Source: Dethiosulfatarculus sandiegensis (GTDB lineage Bacteria; Desulfobacterota; Desulfarculia; Desulfarculales; Desulfarculaceae). Taken from it: DNA of 64,000 bases. The stretch covers positions 1 through 64,000 of the forward strand of contig NZ_AZAC01000001.1 in the NCBI RefSeq assembly GCF_000931935.2, written 5' to 3'. The translations under genes and the position numbers were made by a program. A model generated the notes under the pieces. It was not told the origin of the DNA. It saw only the letters and a program-made list of their open reading frames with translations, and did no database searches. Of the stretch, positions 62,360 through 64,000 are shown piece after piece. The first letter of the stretch is position 1. Every line of letters starts with the position of its first letter.

Positions 62360-62900
62360 TTGCGGCTCCTGGAGCAAAAGTTTCTGAATTGGGCAGGAAT
62401 TTCCGCCAGGTTTTTTCCAAAAAGCTCATGGGCCGGATGCTGAACTGAACTGCCTGGCCCGGGGCCAGAAGGGAGAGGTTTGTTCTTTTGGGGCCCACTA
62501 TCACGGTGTGTCCCACCTTGGGACTGCCCACCCGGAGTACAAAGTCGCCGGTGGGTTTGTGAATGCCCACCAGGCTTTGAAAACCGTCTTTGTTCACGTG
62601 TGTGCCGTGACCTTGCCAGTGCCCCATGCCTGCGTTGAAACTGACAAACCGTTCTTCCTCAATAAAAATGCGGCCTTCTTTGTCCACGCTGTGCACCTCC
62701 CAGATCGGCATTCCGTTGACTGAGTGGTGATAGTAAAGGGTGAACCCCATTTCCCCTTTCAAAGGGGCTTCCAAAATCGGGTTTTGGTCTGAAAGCCTTG
62801 TCACAACAAGTAGTTGTTCGCTAGGTAAAAGCCAGGCAACCAAAAGGGCCAGCCCGGTGAGACAAAGTGCTTTTATTGTCAACCGGGCCGGCTTTTTCAT
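62328..62900 (-). CDS. DUF1850 protein, TRAP-associated
   Basis: A 190-residue protein. An N-terminal signal or anchor helix occupies about residues 8-24, followed by a beta-rich DUF1850 domain (MGFTLYYHHSVNGMPIWEVH, FVSFNAGMGHWQGHG). The C-terminal ~25 residues overlap the TRAP gene and look less conserved. The family is nearly always encoded beside TAXI-type TRAP transporters, between the binding protein and the fused permease, as here. Its function is not established; an accessory periplasmic role is likely. Start ATG lies three bases before the preceding stop-proximal gap. Confidence 0.85.
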   Translation of the reverse strand: MKKPARLTIKALCLTGLALLVAWLLPSEQLLVVTRLSDQNPILEAPLKGEMGFTLYYHHSVNGMPIWEVHSVDKEGRIFIEEERFVSFNAGMGHWQGHGTHVNKDGFQSLVGIHKPTGDFVLRVGSPKVGHTVIVGPKRTNLSLLAPGQAVQFSIRPMSFLEKTWRKFLPNSETFAPGAANDRSSRNLKS

Positions 62901-62903
62901 GGA

Positions 62904-63881
62904 TTAACCCTTGGGCATAAGTTTGGCGGGGACTTCCACGCCTTTTTCCTTGAGGTACTTGATCAGCCCCGGGTGCAAGGGAATGGGAGATTGCTTGACT
63001 GCGTTTTCAGGTGTGGTGTAACGGGCAAAGGGGTGGATCTTCTGCATGTAGTCGTTTTGGGCAAACAGCACCTTGACCAGGCTGTAGACCAGATCCTCGG
63101 GCAGTTCGTTCTGGCAGATAATCACATTCCACACACTGATGGTGGGTGTGGGTTTGTCAACACCCCGGTAAATGCCGCCGTCTAAGTTCCAGGGAGTGTA
63201 GAAGCCGTAGGCGTCGGCCACCTTTTTTTGCTGCTCAGGGGTTAAGGTGATCATTTCAATATCATGGGTCGTGGCCAGGTCCATAATAGAGCTGGTTCCG
63301 GGAGCCACCACCCAGATGCCTACGTCAATGGTCCCGTCCCTTAAGGCGTTTGCGTTTTCATTAAAGCTGAGCCGCCGCACATTAAAGGAGTCCAGGGGAA
63401 TGTCCAGCGCCTTGAGCACCAGGTTGGCCATAAAGGCGGTGCCGCTGCCCGGTGAACCGATGCTCACGGTCTTCCCCTTGAAGTCCTTCACGTTTTTAAT
63501 GCCGGAGCCCTTGCGGGTGACGATCTGCAGAATATTGGGATACATGGCGGCCATGGCCAGGATGTTCTGGGGTTTGTCCTTGAACTTGCCCTCTCCGTTA
63601 TAGGCCTGATAGGCGACATCGCCCATGATTTCGCCGATAACCGTCTCTCCCTTGTGGGCCAGCTTGACGTTTTCCACACTGGCTCCGGTCACCTCGGCAA
63701 CCGCCTTGACCCCGGGTACATATTTGGACCAGATTTCGGCCAGGCCGCCGCCATAGGGGTAATAAACCCCGCCGGTGCCGCCGGTGCCGATGGAAATATA
63801 GGTGGTTTTGGCTGCGGCGGGCAGGGCAAGGGCCATGACCAGAGCCGCCAGTATCGCCATTACAAGGCTTGTGCGTTTCAT
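62904..63881 (-). CDS. TAXI-family TRAP solute-binding protein
   Basis: A 325-residue periplasmic protein. Residues 1-22 are a signal peptide (MKRTSL start, AAA cleavage site). The mature part begins TYISIGTGGTGGVYYPYGGGLA, the TAXI hallmark, then VTGASVENVKLAHKGE and VSIGSPGSGTAFMANLVLKAL. It binds the substrate, probably an organic acid or amino acid, for the fused permease encoded downstream. The start at 63881 is preceded by GGAGG eight bases upstream, which outweighs an earlier in-frame start at 63977. Confidence 0.92.
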   Translation of the reverse strand: MKRTSLVMAILAALVMALALPAAAKTTYISIGTGGTGGVYYPYGGGLAEIWSKYVPGVKAVAEVTGASVENVKLAHKGETVIGEIMGDVAYQAYNGEGKFKDKPQNILAMAAMYPNILQIVTRKGSGIKNVKDFKGKTVSIGSPGSGTAFMANLVLKALDIPLDSFNVRRLSFNENANALRDGTIDVGIWVVAPGTSSIMDLATTHDIEMITLTPEQQKKVADAYGFYTPWNLDGGIYRGVDKPTPTISVWNVIICQNELPEDLVYSLVKVLFAQNDYMQKIHPFARYTTPENAVKQSPIPLHPGLIKYLKEKGVEVPAKLMPKG

Positions 63882-64000
63882 GCGTTTAGCCTCCTTGATT
63901 TGCATTTGTTGTAATTCTTCAAGCCTGCTGTTGGAAACGGTGTTTTCACCCGGTTGGGGCCATGCCCCCCCGGACAACCCCGCATCAGTAGCTGGCTGAC

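Overview
This 64 kb window reads as bacterial chromosome of moderate GC content. No rRNA, tRNA, CRISPR array, phage module or replication origin was seen. The gene content suggests a Gram-negative anaerobe of the Desulfobacterota (former Deltaproteobacteria). The clues are a bacterioferritin that resembles the Desulfovibrio type over its whole length, three TonB-dependent receptors, long multi-PAS hybrid kinases, single-domain response regulators in series, and TRAP-TAXI and DASS carriers. The assignment to phylum is inference, and I would not name a genus.

Layout. (1) 0-6.3 kb: a YjdF-like membrane protein, a broken IS256-type transposase beside an AT-rich orphan gene, a PchR-like regulator with a FyuA-like receptor, and a bacterioferritin. 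(2) 6.3-8.7 kb: an Fe-S cluster photolyase and a GntR/FCD regulator. (3) 9.2-17.3 kb: a seven-gene operon with a complete Dpp-type peptide ABC transporter flanked by two M20 hydrolases. Two GntR-like operator palindromes lie in the divergent promoter region. (4) 17.9-24.3 kb: a 1341-residue hybrid sensor kinase, a hotdog thioesterase, a bPH-like membrane protein and a PilZ-like protein. (5) 24.9-32.4 kb: an outer-membrane receptor, a FecBCD-type importer whose ATPase is fused to a THEP1-like NTPase, and a CcsA-like plus ResB-like pair. This is the best candidate for an undescribed system. (6) 33-42.4 kb: a STAS protein, surface-polysaccharide-type glycosyltransferases (one a pyrophosphorylase/sugar-transferase fusion, one a GT-C enzyme carrying discoidin-like domains), a phosphoesterase and a TrmB-like regulator. 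(7) 42.5-49.8 kb: seven genes on the minus strand with three histidine kinases, five receiver domains, a DASS carrier and no DNA-binding output. (8) 50.5-57.1 kb: an IscR-like Rrf2 regulator, an unknown protein, then a second PchR-like regulator with FyuA-like receptor, methyltransferase and FptX/RhtX-like MFS importer. (9) 57.4-63.9 kb: a GT81-type glycosyltransferase, then a TAXI-DUF1850-TRAP-acyl-CoA ligase operon.

Three themes run through the window. One is iron or tetrapyrrole acquisition and storage: three TonB receptors, two AraC/PchR regulators, an Fe-S type Rrf2 regulator and bacterioferritin. No siderophore biosynthesis genes are present, which would fit use of siderophores made by others. 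The second is uptake coupled to catabolism: peptides with M20 hydrolases, and an organic acid with a CoA ligase. The third is dense phosphorelay signalling. A repeated architectural feature is a strong hairpin directly after the receptor or binding-protein gene and before the rest of its operon (12.2, 27.0 and 55.2 kb). This would allow more of the first gene product than of the transporter subunits.
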